DNA of 64,000 bases from Polyangium jinanense. Its GTDB lineage: Bacteria > Myxococcota > Polyangia > Polyangiales > Polyangiaceae. Where the stretch lies: positions 62,001 through 126,000 of the forward strand of contig NZ_JAGTJJ010000009.1 of assembly GCF_028435365.1 (NCBI RefSeq), given 5' to 3'. Under the pieces are notes generated by a model. The model did no database searches and had not been told where the DNA came from. It saw only the letters and a list, made by a program, of their open reading frames with translations. Below are positions 17,618 to 25,766 of this stretch, piece after piece. The position numbers were made by a program, and so were the translations under genes. Within the stretch, counting starts at the first letter, position 1, and every line of letters starts with the position of its first letter.

Positions 17618-18930
17618 AGGACACACGCGCCCTCGCCCCCGCCCTCGTCCTCCTCTCCGTCGCAGCCGCGGGCCACGCAGGCGCACAGGAGGGTTCCGAA
17701 GCCGCGCCCGCGCCGGGCAACGGTCCGCAGGTCACGGTCGTGCAGGTGCCGCAGGCAGCGCCGCCACAGACGCAGGTCGTCGTGCCAGGCTACCCGCAGC
17801 CGGGCTTCAATCCCGACGCGCATCTGCCTTCGAGCTCGCGCTCGTCGTCCGACACGTCGCGCTCCGCAGACGGCTTCGATCTGCTGCCCGATCCGGCGTC
17901 GAGCGAGACCGTGCGCGGCACGGCAAACGGCGGCTTCGTGCTCGAAGGGCAACACGTGCCGGAGATCCACAGCGTGCGCAACGGCGACACGCTCTGGGAC
18001 ATCTCGAGCCGCTACTACAAGAACCCCTACAGCTGGCCGCGTCTCTGGGCGCAGAACCCGCAGATCCAGAACCCGCACTGGATCTACCCCGGTGATCAAG
18101 TGCGGCTGCGCGACGCCAGCGACGTCGGCCTGCCAGCCATGCAGCGCATCGCCTCCGGCCGGCGCAAGGTCGCGCCGCAGACGATCTTCCTGCGCGACAC
18201 AGGCTGGCTCGACGACAAGAAGGACGACGTCTGGGGCGAGATCAACGGGAGCCCCGCAGACAAGATGCTGCTCAGCGCAGGCGACGACGTGTACGTCAAG
18301 CTCGACGAGAACCACGAGGTCGCCGTCGGCCAGCTCCTCACGATCTTCCGACCGCTCGTGACGAGCGGCGACGCCGCGCAGAAGGGCCAGCTCGTCTCGA
18401 TCCGCGGCACGCTGCGCGTCGACCGGATCAACACGCAGACGCGCATGATCCGCGGCCGCGTGGTCGAGTCCCTCGACACCGTGGAGCGAGGCGCAAAGGT
18501 CGGTCCCGTCGACCGAAGTTTTGTGGTCATCCCGCCCGTGACGAGCGCCGACGACATCGAGGCGAAGATCGTGGCAGCGCTCTATCCGCACGCGTTCTAC
18601 GGGCAGAACCAGATCGTGTTCCTCGACAAGGGCGAAAAGGAAGGCGTGAAGCCAGGCATGCGCTTCTTCGCGTTGCGCCGCGGCGATCGCTGGCGCCACA
18701 CGCTGCGCGGCGCAGGCAAGTTCGCAACCGTGCGTCCCGTCATCGAGGACGATCGTCCCGCAAAAACGGAAGACTTCGCCCCACCCGGCGACGAGAACCT
18801 CTTCCCCGACGAGACATACGCCGAGCTGCGCGTAGTCAAGGTCCGCGAACACACGGCAACGGCGCTCGTGACAGCCTCGTCGCACGAGATCGAGCGCGGC
18901 TCGTTCGTGACGGCACGCAAGGGGTATTAG
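17614..18930 (+). CDS. Secreted LysM-domain protein
   Basis: This is a 438-residue protein with a signal peptide (MKDTRALAPALVLLSVAAAG) and a low-complexity stretch, then a LysM-type peptidoglycan-binding module around residues 120-165 (HSVRNGDTLWDISSRYYKNP, WPRLWAQNPQIQNPHWIYPG, VRLRD). The following 270 residues are beta-rich with no recognised catalytic domain. This layout (LysM followed by a long beta domain) is common in delta-proteobacterial LysM proteins of unknown function. Coupled to the coiled-coil lipoprotein by ATGA. Confidence 0.85.
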   Translation: MKDTRALAPALVLLSVAAAGHAGAQEGSEAAPAPGNGPQVTVVQVPQAAPPQTQVVVPGYPQPGFNPDAHLPSSSRSSSDTSRSADGFDLLPDPASSETVRGTANGGFVLEGQHVPEIHSVRNGDTLWDISSRYYKNPYSWPRLWAQNPQIQNPHWIYPGDQVRLRDASDVGLPAMQRIASGRRKVAPQTIFLRDTGWLDDKKDDVWGEINGSPADKMLLSAGDDVYVKLDENHEVAVGQLLTIFRPLVTSGDAAQKGQLVSIRGTLRVDRINTQTRMIRGRVVESLDTVERGAKVGPVDRSFVVIPPVTSADDIEAKIVAALYPHAFYGQNQIVFLDKGEKEGVKPGMRFFALRRGDRWRHTLRGAGKFATVRPVIEDDRPAKTEDFAPPGDENLFPDETYAELRVVKVREHTATALVTASSHEIERGSFVTARKGY

Positions 18931-18937
18931 GGCGCGC

Positions 18938-19044
18938 GCGGGGCGTTGCCCCGCACCCCAGCAGGGGGCTATCCGCCCCCTGCACCCCGGACCAGGCACG
19001 GCCTGGACCGAGGGCGGAGAAACTGCGCGATGCGCAGTTTCTCC
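18938..19044 (+). repeat. Four-hairpin repeat element, unit a
   Basis: Four perfect hairpins occur in a row: 18938-18954 (7 bp, loop GTT), 18962-18982 (8 bp), 18992-19006 (6 bp, loop ACG) and 19016-19044 (13 bp, loop GAT). They are joined by linkers rich in ACCCC/GGACC. The order (GGGG-type stem, CAGGGG-type stem, CCAGG-type stem, long mixed-sequence stem) is the same as in the units at 19172-19277 (opposite strand) and 56287-56388. No ORF in it is convincing. Confidence 0.9.
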
Positions 19045-19171
19045 GACGGGCCCGTGGCAAGACCACGAGCGGCGTTCCAGCCGAGGCGGCAGCGCTGCCT
19101 CAGCCTCGAGCAGACACGTCGGTGCTGCGGCTTTGACGGGCAAGGTCGTTGCCGGTCTTGCCTCGGCCTGT
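19045..19171. other. Non-coding spacer between the two hairpin units
   Basis: This 127-base spacer completes the 368-base gene-free stretch 18931-19298. It also holds small palindromes: CGTGG/CCACG at 19053-19067, a 12-base palindrome GGCAGCGCTGCC near 19087, and GGCAAG/CTTGCC around 19139-19162. I see no gene, promoter or terminator T-run in it. Confidence 0.6.
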
Positions 19172-19277
19172 TCGATGAACTGCGCGATGCGCAGTTCATC
19201 GACCCCGGGTCCAGCGCTTGCGCTGGTCCGGGTCCAGGGGTGGACAACCCCTGGTCGGGTCCGGGGTGAAACCCCGG
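19172..19277 (-). repeat. Four-hairpin repeat element, unit b (opposite orientation)
   Basis: Four perfect hairpins occur: 19172-19202 (14 bp, loop GAT), 19211-19226 (6 bp), 19234-19254 (8 bp) and 19261-19277 (7 bp, loop GAA). Read on the minus strand the order matches unit a and the 56.3 kb unit. A 40-base block, 19248-19287, is the exact reverse complement of 56277-56316. Units a and b face each other, with their long hairpins (sharing the core AACTGCGC-GAT-GCGCAGTT) inward. Confidence 0.92.
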
Positions 19278-19298
19278 CGCTACGCTGCCGAACCCCCT

Positions 19299-19709
19299 CT
19301 AAGGCGCGCCCGGTCCACCGAGCCAGACCGGAACGAACTGCGGCGAGGCAAGCGCCAAAATGCATGCGGCGGCTGCGAGCACGGCCCCGCCGTGGAGGAG
19401 CGCGAGGGCGGCCCGCGTCAGGCCTTTCGGCTGCGTTTGTCCGACGGAGCTCGCTGCCGCCAACGCGTTGGCGAGGGGAATGGTGAACGCGAGCCAGAGG
19501 AGTGGCGACGTCGTTTCGCCCGGGGACTTCGGCGTCACGAGGGCGGCGACGAGCAGGTAGGCCGAGAAAAGGTAGATGGTCGGGCTTTTGATGCGCTGCG
19601 CCGCGAGGTGCGCGCGGCCCTGGCGTGCGCCATGCACGCCTCGGAACACGGCCACGAGGACCGCGGCGAGGAGCCAAACGACGCAGAGGAGCCAGGCGAG
19701 GGGGTACAT
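19299..19709 (-). CDS. Small integral membrane protein
   Basis: The 136-residue protein is almost entirely hydrophobic, with four predicted membrane helices (YPLAWLLCVVWLLAAVLVAVF, a Tyr-rich second helix, then PLLWLAFTIPLANAL and a C-terminal Ala/Leu helix). I do not recognise the family. The ATG at 19709 was chosen because it puts the first helix at the N-terminus. It lies just beyond the hairpin repeats and diverges from the lipoprotein gene at 19779, leaving 69 bases for both promoters. Confidence 0.55.
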   Translation of the reverse strand: MYPLAWLLCVVWLLAAVLVAVFRGVHGARQGRAHLAAQRIKSPTIYLFSAYLLVAALVTPKSPGETTSPLLWLAFTIPLANALAAASSVGQTQPKGLTRAALALLHGGAVLAAAACILALASPQFVPVWLGGPGAP

Positions 19710-19778
19710 CGCGTCCGCGCGGAAGATTCCGCCATACCACGAACCAACCGTACGGCTGTCGTGGTAAACAAAGAAACC

Positions 19779-20207
19779 ATGAAGCGTGCGGCCCTTCCGC
19801 TCGGTCTCGCTCTCCTTGCTCTCTACACGATCATGCCCTTGGGCTGTGGCGGGACGACGCCTGAGCCCAAAGGCCCCGACATCGGCGTCGTCGACGCGAC
19901 TGTGGTCGTCGAGACGTGTCCGGATTCGAAGACCATGAACGCGAAGGCTGCGCACGCCGCGATCCAGAAGCTCGTCGAGAAGTGCAGCACGGTCCCCAAC
20001 GGCAACGCGCACTTCTCGACCACGCTCATGCCGGGCGGTCGGATCATGCTCGCGTCTCCCTCTGGCAATCCGGACGACGGCGTCGTGCCCACGTGCGTGC
20101 TCTCGAATCAGCTCACGCACCGCGTGTATCTGAGGCAGCCGTGCAAGTTCGACGTCAAGCTCGAAGAACGCAAGGTCCAGCAGCAAGCCTCTGCTTCGGA
20201 GGAGTGA
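19779..20207 (+). CDS. Small lipoprotein of unknown function
   Basis: This 142-residue protein starts at ATG 19779 and has a lipoprotein signal with lipobox MPLGC. The mature part has four cysteines after the anchor (TCPDSK, EKCSTV, TCVLS, PCKFD), probably two disulfides, and several short strands (AHFSTTLMPGGRIMLASPSG). This resembles small TonB/AgmX-type C-terminal domains in size and pattern, but I cannot assign it. It ends seven bases from the stop of the convergent membrane-protein gene. Confidence 0.65.
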   Translation: MKRAALPLGLALLALYTIMPLGCGGTTPEPKGPDIGVVDATVVVETCPDSKTMNAKAAHAAIQKLVEKCSTVPNGNAHFSTTLMPGGRIMLASPSGNPDDGVVPTCVLSNQLTHRVYLRQPCKFDVKLEERKVQQQASASEE

Positions 20208-20213
20208 ACCGCG

Positions 20214-20618
20214 TCAGCGCGGGCAGTACCACGAAGGCAGCGGCCACGGGTTCGGCGTCTGCGTCATGAGCGCCCAGCCGAAGTAGACGAAGTCCACGAG
20301 CAGTACGAGCCCACCCGCGCGCGCGACGGCCATCACCGCGCTCGGCCGCGACAGCCAGCGCGCACGCTGCGCGAGCACGTACACCGCTGCGCCTGCGGCG
20401 AGCGCGAAGACGAGCCCCACCGCCGTTCGCCCGTACCAGTCCATCCCGAGTCCCGCGGGCCGCGACGCGAAGACGAACCTTCGTTCGAGCGGCAAGTACC
20501 AGGGCACGGGCGACTTGCGCGCTGCGCTCACGAGGAACGCGAGCCCGTACGCGAGCCGCGCCGCGAGGAACGCGAGGAAGAGTCGCGCCGAGGGCGAAGG
20601 CGACTTCGTCTCGCTCAT
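20214..20618 (-). CDS. Small membrane protein in the radical SAM operon
   Basis: This is a 134-residue protein with three to four membrane helices (LFLAFLAARLAYGLAFLVSA, TAVGLVFALAAGAAVYVLA, GGLVLLVDFVYFGWALM) and a conserved-looking aromatic C-terminus (PNPWPLPSWYCPR). Family not recognised. Its start overlaps the stop of the next upstream membrane-protein gene as ATGA, making it the last gene of a three-gene operon with a radical SAM/SPASM enzyme. It may be part of a membrane complex or a substrate, which cannot be told from sequence. Confidence 0.65.
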   Translation of the reverse strand: MSETKSPSPSARLFLAFLAARLAYGLAFLVSAARKSPVPWYLPLERRFVFASRPAGLGMDWYGRTAVGLVFALAAGAAVYVLAQRARWLSRPSAVMAVARAGGLVLLVDFVYFGWALMTQTPNPWPLPSWYCPR

Positions 20619-21118
20619 CCGATCCCCCGCACCGACGCGACGAGGATGCCGAGTGTCACGTTCAGCCACACCACGCCGCACACGATGAAACTCATCACCG
20701 CGTAGATACGCACGAGCCAGCGCTCCTCCGACGGCCGGAGCGTGAACGCGAGCGCGCCGAGCCCGAGCGCCACGACGAGCGTGAGCGAGGCGTAGACTTC
20801 TTTGACGTCGAACAATCCGGCGTAGAGCGGCGCGTACCGATCGAGGTAGATGCCGCGCACGTGGTAGCGGTACGTCGGGTAGAGCAGCGCGCCCACGGCG
20901 AAGGTGAAGACGTACGCGACGGCGACGACCTTCGCCCAGGTCTTCTCGGTCGCGACGCGGATGAACCGCTCGCGCAGGTAGTGGCGCATCGTGAGCGCGT
21001 GGTGCGTCGAGGCGCCGACGAGAACGATGCTGCCCGCGGCATGCAGCACCATGAGCAGGCGCCGCGCTCCGTAGAGGAACACGGCCTCCGTCTCGGGAGG
21101 CGCGCAAGGGTCGATCAC
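20615..21118 (-). CDS. His-rich membrane protein in the radical SAM operon
   Basis: This 167-residue protein starts at GTG 21118, overlapping the stop of the radical SAM gene (GTGA). It has four membrane helices. The first holds several histidines at helix-like spacing (LMVLHAAGSIVLVGASTHHA, then MRHYL), a pattern seen in cytochrome b-type heme or quinone-site proteins; heme binding is inference. The third and fourth helices are ASLTLVVALGLGALAF and MSFIVCGVVWLNVTLGIL. Family not recognised. Confidence 0.65.
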   Translation of the reverse strand: MIDPCAPPETEAVFLYGARRLLMVLHAAGSIVLVGASTHHALTMRHYLRERFIRVATEKTWAKVVAVAYVFTFAVGALLYPTYRYHVRGIYLDRYAPLYAGLFDVKEVYASLTLVVALGLGALAFTLRPSEERWLVRIYAVMSFIVCGVVWLNVTLGILVASVRGIG

Positions 21119-22230
21119 GTTGAAGCCTCGGTTCGTCGCACGCGCGGACACTCGGGGTCGGGGCGGAAGGTGTTCGTCGCGTGGCGCGAGACGACCTGGC
21201 AACCGCCGCGACAGACGGGGAAGAGCTTGCACGAGGCGCAGGGCTCGGGCGGCGCTGCGTGATACGCGCGGAAGCGCTCGATCTCCTCGTTCGACGAAGG
21301 CGAGAAGCTGCACGGCGCGGCGCGCCCCGCGACGTCGAGCCCGCCGAGGTGCCTGCCGGCCTCGCAGCCGAAGACGCCGAGCGAAGCGAGCATGTCGGCC
21401 GCCCGAGGTTCTTCTGTGAGCGCCTCCGAGAGCAGCGGCACGAGCGCACAATCGATCCGCACCGAGAGGCGCCGCCGGTGAACGATCGCCGTGATGGCAG
21501 GCCAGAGCGCCTCTCGCTGCGCTGCCCCGAGTCGTGCCTCGAAGTAGCCGATCCCTGCCGCGCGTCCCTGCGGCTTGTACCGCAAGAGCTGGAGCTCCCC
21601 TGCCCCGAGATCGGCGACACGTTCGGCCGTGGCATCGAGATGCTCGAACGATCGCCGCGTGAGCACGAGGTTCACACCGACGGGGATCCCGACGCGCGCG
21701 AGGATTTCGATCGCCCGCTCGGCGACGCGCGCGCCGTCGAACCCGCGCACGGCCGCATACGCGCCGCCCACGCCGTCGTGGCTCACGTTGATCTGCGCGA
21801 ACGCCCGGAGCTCCTTCGCGCGCTCCTCTCGCAACCCGAACCCACTCGTCGTCATCACGGGCACGAGCCCGAGCGAACGCGCGTAGGCCGCGAGCTCGCC
21901 GAGGTCCTCGCGAAGCAGCGGCTCGCCGCCGCCGAAGGCCACGGTCGAAGCGCCGAGCTCGGCCGCGGTGGTGAGCCTTCCGCGAAGCTCTTCCAGGGAA
22001 GGCTCCGCGCCGTCGGGCCGCGCGTCGAGGTAGCAGTCTGCGCACGGCGCGTGGCAACGCGCGTTCACCGCGAGATGCACTTCGAGCGGGCGCGGCGGCG
22101 CGGACGCGTCTGCGGGGTGCCCCGAGGGAACGCCGAGCCGCGCCGCGAGCGCGTGATCGACGGCGACGAGGGTTCGATCATCGAGACGAACCCACGCGCC
22201 GAAGGGCTCGGGGCGGGACCAGGGGGGCAT
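21115..22230 (-). CDS. Radical SAM / SPASM-type protein
   Basis: The 371-residue protein has the radical SAM cluster motif CHAPCADC near residue 59, then TVAFGGGEPLLREDL (the GGE motif that binds SAM) and a TIM-barrel body. The C-terminus carries a SPASM-like set of cysteines (FGCEAGRH, PCSF, CASCKLFPVCRGGC, ECPR) for auxiliary iron-sulfur clusters. Relatives modify peptides or proteins, or act in heme and cofactor pathways (PqqE, anSME, AhbD). It heads an operon with two small membrane proteins, coupled by GTGA and ATGA overlaps. No short precursor peptide is visible, so a heme-type or membrane-linked role is as likely as peptide modification. Confidence 0.85.
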   Translation of the reverse strand: MPPWSRPEPFGAWVRLDDRTLVAVDHALAARLGVPSGHPADASAPPRPLEVHLAVNARCHAPCADCYLDARPDGAEPSLEELRGRLTTAAELGASTVAFGGGEPLLREDLGELAAYARSLGLVPVMTTSGFGLREERAKELRAFAQINVSHDGVGGAYAAVRGFDGARVAERAIEILARVGIPVGVNLVLTRRSFEHLDATAERVADLGAGELQLLRYKPQGRAAGIGYFEARLGAAQREALWPAITAIVHRRRLSVRIDCALVPLLSEALTEEPRAADMLASLGVFGCEAGRHLGGLDVAGRAAPCSFSPSSNEEIERFRAYHAAPPEPCASCKLFPVCRGGCQVVSRHATNTFRPDPECPRVRRTEAST

Positions 22231-22334
22231 GGGGATGGAGCGGTCTAGTGCGGACGGGCGCGGGCGTCACGGGGACGGACGAGCGGGGGCGTGCGCTTGA
22301 CGGGGAAAGCGGGGTGCTCGAACCTTCGCGGGCG

Positions 22335-23507
22335 ATGTTCCTGCGAAGCCTGAAGCTCAACCGGCTGCTCTCGTTCGGGCCCGACGCGGAGGCGGTCGAG
22401 CTGCGGCCGCTGAACGTGCTGATCGGGCCCAACGGGTCGGGGAAGTCGAATTTCATCGAGGCGATCGGGCTTTTGAAGGCGACGCCGAAGGATCTTGCGG
22501 TGCCGATCCGGGAAGGTGGAGGCATCGGGGCGTGGATCTGGCAAGGAGCGCCGGGAAAGACGGCAGAAATAGTCGCGGAGATCGATTACGGTGCCCCCAC
22601 CAGGCACAACCGGTTCCAGCCCCCGATGAGACATCGGTTGACCCTGTTCGATGCGGACCACCGGGCGATGATCGGCATTGAAAAGCTTGAAGAGATCGTC
22701 GTCACCGGTGAAGCACGACGCCCTGAGGTGTACTTCGACGCCGAATGGATGGGTGGTGCGAATCTGTTTATCGATGGGCAAACTCGCGAACTTCAACCCT
22801 GGGATAGGGGCCAATCGGTGGTGTCGCAGGTGAAGGGCCCCGATTATCCCGCGCTCGATGTGCTCGGCGCCTTCTACGAGTCCATTCGCCTCTATCGTGA
22901 CTTCAACTTTGGGCGTCGTTCCCCTCCTCGAAGACCCCAGCCCGCGGACCTGCCCACGGACCACTTGATGGAGAGCACGGAGAACCTGGGGCTGATCCTC
23001 AACAAGTTTCGTCGCGACGTACCCACCAAAAAGGCGCTCATCGAGGCACTCAAGAACATCTTCGAGGGTGTCACGGATTTCTCTGTCCAGGTCGAGGGTG
23101 GCACCGTCCAGATCTTCCTGGAAGAGGAGCGCTGGACGATCCCCGCCTCACGCCTCTCCGACGGCACGATGCGCTGGCTTTCGCTCCTCGCCATCCTTCT
23201 CGATCCCAAGCCCCCGCCCCTCGTTTGCATCGAGGAGCCCGAGCTCGGCTTGCACCCCGACCTGATGACCCCCCTCGCGCGTCTGCTGAAGGACGCCTCC
23301 GAGCGGATGCAGCTCATCATCACCACGCACTCGGAGGCGCTCGTCGACGCCTTCCGACACACGCCTGAGGACGTCCTCGTCTGCGAACGTCGAGAAGGAT
23401 CGACGACGATGCGGCGGCTCGATCGTGAGCAGCTCGCGGAGTGGCTCCAGGACTACTCCCTCGGCCAACTCTGGTCCAAAGGCATCCTCGGAGGAAATCG
23501 GTGGTGA
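22335..23507 (+). CDS. AAA family ATPase (OLD/RecF-like), partner of DUF4276 protein
   Basis: The 390-residue protein starts at ATG 22335 (MFLRSLKLNRLLSFGPD), the usual N-terminus of AAA_21/RecF-type ATPases. Walker A is GPNGSGKS at 31-38, the ABC-like signature is RLSDGTMRWLSL near 275, and Walker B with the switch histidine is LVCIEEPELGLHP at 296-308 followed by ITTHSEAL. These SMC-like ATPases often pair with a TOPRIM-fold nuclease or DUF4276/RloB protein in anti-phage or plasmid-exclusion modules. The next gene overlaps it and is such a DUF4276 protein. GC content is a little lower than in its neighbours. Confidence 0.88.
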   Translation: MFLRSLKLNRLLSFGPDAEAVELRPLNVLIGPNGSGKSNFIEAIGLLKATPKDLAVPIREGGGIGAWIWQGAPGKTAEIVAEIDYGAPTRHNRFQPPMRHRLTLFDADHRAMIGIEKLEEIVVTGEARRPEVYFDAEWMGGANLFIDGQTRELQPWDRGQSVVSQVKGPDYPALDVLGAFYESIRLYRDFNFGRRSPPRRPQPADLPTDHLMESTENLGLILNKFRRDVPTKKALIEALKNIFEGVTDFSVQVEGGTVQIFLEEERWTIPASRLSDGTMRWLSLLAILLDPKPPPLVCIEEPELGLHPDLMTPLARLLKDASERMQLIITTHSEALVDAFRHTPEDVLVCERREGSTTMRRLDREQLAEWLQDYSLGQLWSKGILGGNRW

Positions 23508-24147
23508 GCCGAGGCAAGGCCACGCCCTCCACGCCCGAGGTGTGGATCTTCGTGGAAGGTGGTGGATCGACGCGCGAGGAGCAGGCCGCCCTTCGCCTCG
23601 GCTTTTCCGACCTCTTCACCAAGGCGCTCGGGACGCGCCGTAAGCCGAGCGTCATCGCCAGCGGTGGACGCGACCAGGCGTTCAGGGAGTGGCAGCGCGC
23701 GCTCAAGACCAACCCCGAGAAGCTTTCCCTGCTGCTCGTCGACAGCGAAGGCACCGTCCCCGAGGGCGCGGCTCCCTGGGCTTGCTTGCAAGCACGCACC
23801 GGCGATACCCACTGGAGCAAACCGCAAGGCACGACCGACGACCAGCTCCACCTGATGGTCCAGGCCATGGAGGCCTGGTTCTTCGCGGACCGCGATGCGT
23901 TGGCGCGCTTCTATGACAAGGACTTCCAGCCCAGCGCGCTCCCGGCGCGCCCCGACGTCGAGAACATCCCCAAGCAGGAGCTGGCGAAATCACTCGCCCA
24001 CGCCTCACGCAACACGACGAAGGGTCCTACACGAAGCACCATGGCTTCGCCCTGATCGGCCTCATCGATCCCGCCAAGGTCTGCGCCGCTTCTCCCTGGG
24101 CCGCTCGCTTCTTCGACCATCTCCTCGCCATCTGCCCCGCCCGCTGA
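23501..24147 (+). pseudogene. DUF4276 family protein, frameshifted near the C-terminus
   Basis: The frame opens at GTG 23501 or GTG 23504 (the latter overlaps the ATPase stop; GGAGGA lies upstream), encoding VWIFVEGGGSTREEQ at its N-terminus, the acidic TOPRIM-like motif of DUF4276. As read, it ends at TGA 24053-24055 with a foreign tail. The expected C-terminus, GSYTKHHGFALIGLIDPAKV through AASPWAARFF, lies in the next frame and runs to TGA 24145-24147. The switch is at AAGGG (24020-24024): one missing base after GG would restore the family sequence NTTKG-SYTKHHG. Either a real one-base deletion that damages the module or a sequencing error. The family is a predicted nuclease partner of the upstream ATPase. 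Confidence 0.8.
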
Positions 24148-24242
24148 CCCTCACGACCTCGCCCCTCCAAGCCGCGACCTCGTCCCCCCGACCGACGAGC
24201 CCACCTCGGAGCGCTTCGGCTTCGTCCCCTGAAGCCACGACC

Positions 24243-24445
24243 CCACGTCGAATCCCTGCGGCCTCGTGTCTCCGGAGACTCGACCTCGCCTCCCTACCCC
24301 TCGGCCTCGTGTCTCCGAAGACTCGGCACCGTCTCTCCAACCGACGACCCACGTCGAATCCCTGCGGCCTAGAGTCTCCGGAGACTCGACGTCGCCTCTC
24401 GATCCCTCGACCTCGTGTCCCCGGAGACTCGACCCCGCCCCTCGG
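24243..24445. repeat. Non-coding repeat patch with GTCTCCGGAGAC palindromes
   Basis: Four copies of a 12-base palindrome (GTCTCCGGAGAC or one mismatch) lie at 24268-24279, 24311-24322, 24374-24385 and 24417-24428, spaced 43, 63 and 43 bases. A 22-base direct repeat starts at 24243 and again at 24349, so the patch is two copies of a 106-base unit, each with two palindromes. Spacing is not a multiple of three, and no constant-length spacers exist, so it is neither a coding repeat nor CRISPR. It fills the gap between the DUF4276 gene and the convergent urate hydroxylase gene. Confidence 0.85.
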
Positions 24446-24482
24446 ACCGACGCCCCCACCTCTCCTCGAAACGCCCCCGCCT

Positions 24483-25658
24483 CTACTTCCCCTGTCCCTC
24501 GATCCACACCTTGAGCTGGGCCCTCTCCTCATCCGTCATCGCCGTCGCGTTCCCGAGCGGCATATCCCGGGTCACGCTCGTACGCTGCACCACCTTCTCC
24601 GCCTTTGCCAACACCTGCTCCGGCGTCTCCAGGAGGAACCCCGACGGCGGCGCCACGAACGTCGGGTGCGTCGGTTTCTGCGAATGACACGGCACGCAGC
24701 GCTTTTGCACGATCGCCATCGCCGTCGCCGTATCCACCGGTCCCACCACCGGCGGCGGCGCGGGCCGCATGAAGCTCAGCCCCATCGCCCCCCCGAACGC
24801 CGCCGCCACCGCCACGAGCAGCGACTTCTCTTTCCGGTCGTGCTTGAACGAGACGTTCAAGTAATGGCGGATCGACACGCCTCCCGCCATCAAGAGCCAC
24901 AGGATCAGCCACGCGCGGTGGTGATTGTAGGCCAGCGCGAAATGGTTGCTGATCATCGCGAACGTGACCGGCAACGTGAAATAGTTGTTGTGCTGCGATC
25001 GCCGCTTCGCCTGCTCGCCGTGATGCAGATCCAGCGGCTGCCCGGCATTGAGCTGTTTTCGCATGGCGATGTGGTGCGGCACGATCGACGTCCACACGTT
25101 GAGCCCCATGCACGTCCCGAGCATCGCCCCCACGTGAATGTACGCAGCGCGCCCGCTGAAGACGTGTTGATACCCGTACGCCGCAAGCCCGACGAACACG
25201 GCCATCACCGAAAGGACCACGCGATTGTCTTCAACGAAGAAACAAAGCTCGTTGTAGAAGAACCAGCACGCCAGGATCGACGCGATGCTGATGCCCACCG
25301 CCGCCGTCGGGCCAATGTCCGCCACGCTCGGGTCGATGAGGTATGTCCGCGCGCCATACCAGTAGATCCCCGCGAGCAAGAGCACCCCCGTGACCAGCGT
25401 CGTCTTCGCCGGCCAGGCGTGGACGAGCAGGCGCTCGGGGTGGGCGTTCGGCCAGTATTGCTCGTGATAGTAAAAACTGCCGCCGTGGATCTCGTCGAGC
25501 GTGCCCCGGATGTTCTCCTTCAGCACCTTGCCCTTCGGCGGCCGTACGGACAGGTCGAACCAATTGAAATAAAACGACGTCCCCACCCACGCGATCCCCG
25601 CCATGAGGTGGAGCCAGCGAAGCAGAATCGTGACCCAGTCCTGGAATACCGCCATCAT
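24483..25658 (-). CDS. puuD: Membrane-bound urate hydroxylase with cytochrome c domain (PuuD-type)
   Basis: PuuD-type enzymes oxidise urate to 5-hydroxyisourate, passing electrons to a fused cytochrome c. The 391-residue protein has eight membrane helices (WLHLMAGIAWVGTSFYFNWF near the N-terminus is the family signature, with conserved His/Trp) and a C-terminal cytochrome domain with CVPCH at about 321-325 and a distal Met in DMPLGNATAM. Two adjacent ATGs are possible (25658 or 25655). The product is the substrate of the HIU hydrolase at 40 kb, so the purine pathway is split over two sites in this window. It diverges from the lytic transglycosylase. Confidence 0.92.
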   Translation of the reverse strand: MMAVFQDWVTILLRWLHLMAGIAWVGTSFYFNWFDLSVRPPKGKVLKENIRGTLDEIHGGSFYYHEQYWPNAHPERLLVHAWPAKTTLVTGVLLLAGIYWYGARTYLIDPSVADIGPTAAVGISIASILACWFFYNELCFFVEDNRVVLSVMAVFVGLAAYGYQHVFSGRAAYIHVGAMLGTCMGLNVWTSIVPHHIAMRKQLNAGQPLDLHHGEQAKRRSQHNNYFTLPVTFAMISNHFALAYNHHRAWLILWLLMAGGVSIRHYLNVSFKHDRKEKSLLVAVAAAFGGAMGLSFMRPAPPPVVGPVDTATAMAIVQKRCVPCHSQKPTHPTFVAPPSGFLLETPEQVLAKAEKVVQRTSVTRDMPLGNATAMTDEERAQLKVWIEGQGK

Positions 25659-25766
25659 CGTGCCGCTCCGCGCCCCTATACCCCGGCCACACGCAGACGT
25701 CGACGAGCGCGCTCGGTACGGCAGCTTTCTCCGGCCGATCCGTTCTTTTCGGGCTAAACTCCGCCC

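Noticed and set aside
24020..24030. Programmed ribosomal frameshift in the DUF4276 gene
   Set aside because: No classical slippery heptamer or following pseudoknot is visible; a missing base explains the data with fewer assumptions.
24243..24445. CRISPR array
   Set aside because: The repeats are imperfect, spacing alternates 43/63/43 and the intervening sequences are themselves repeated, so there are no unique equal-length spacers; no cas genes are nearby.
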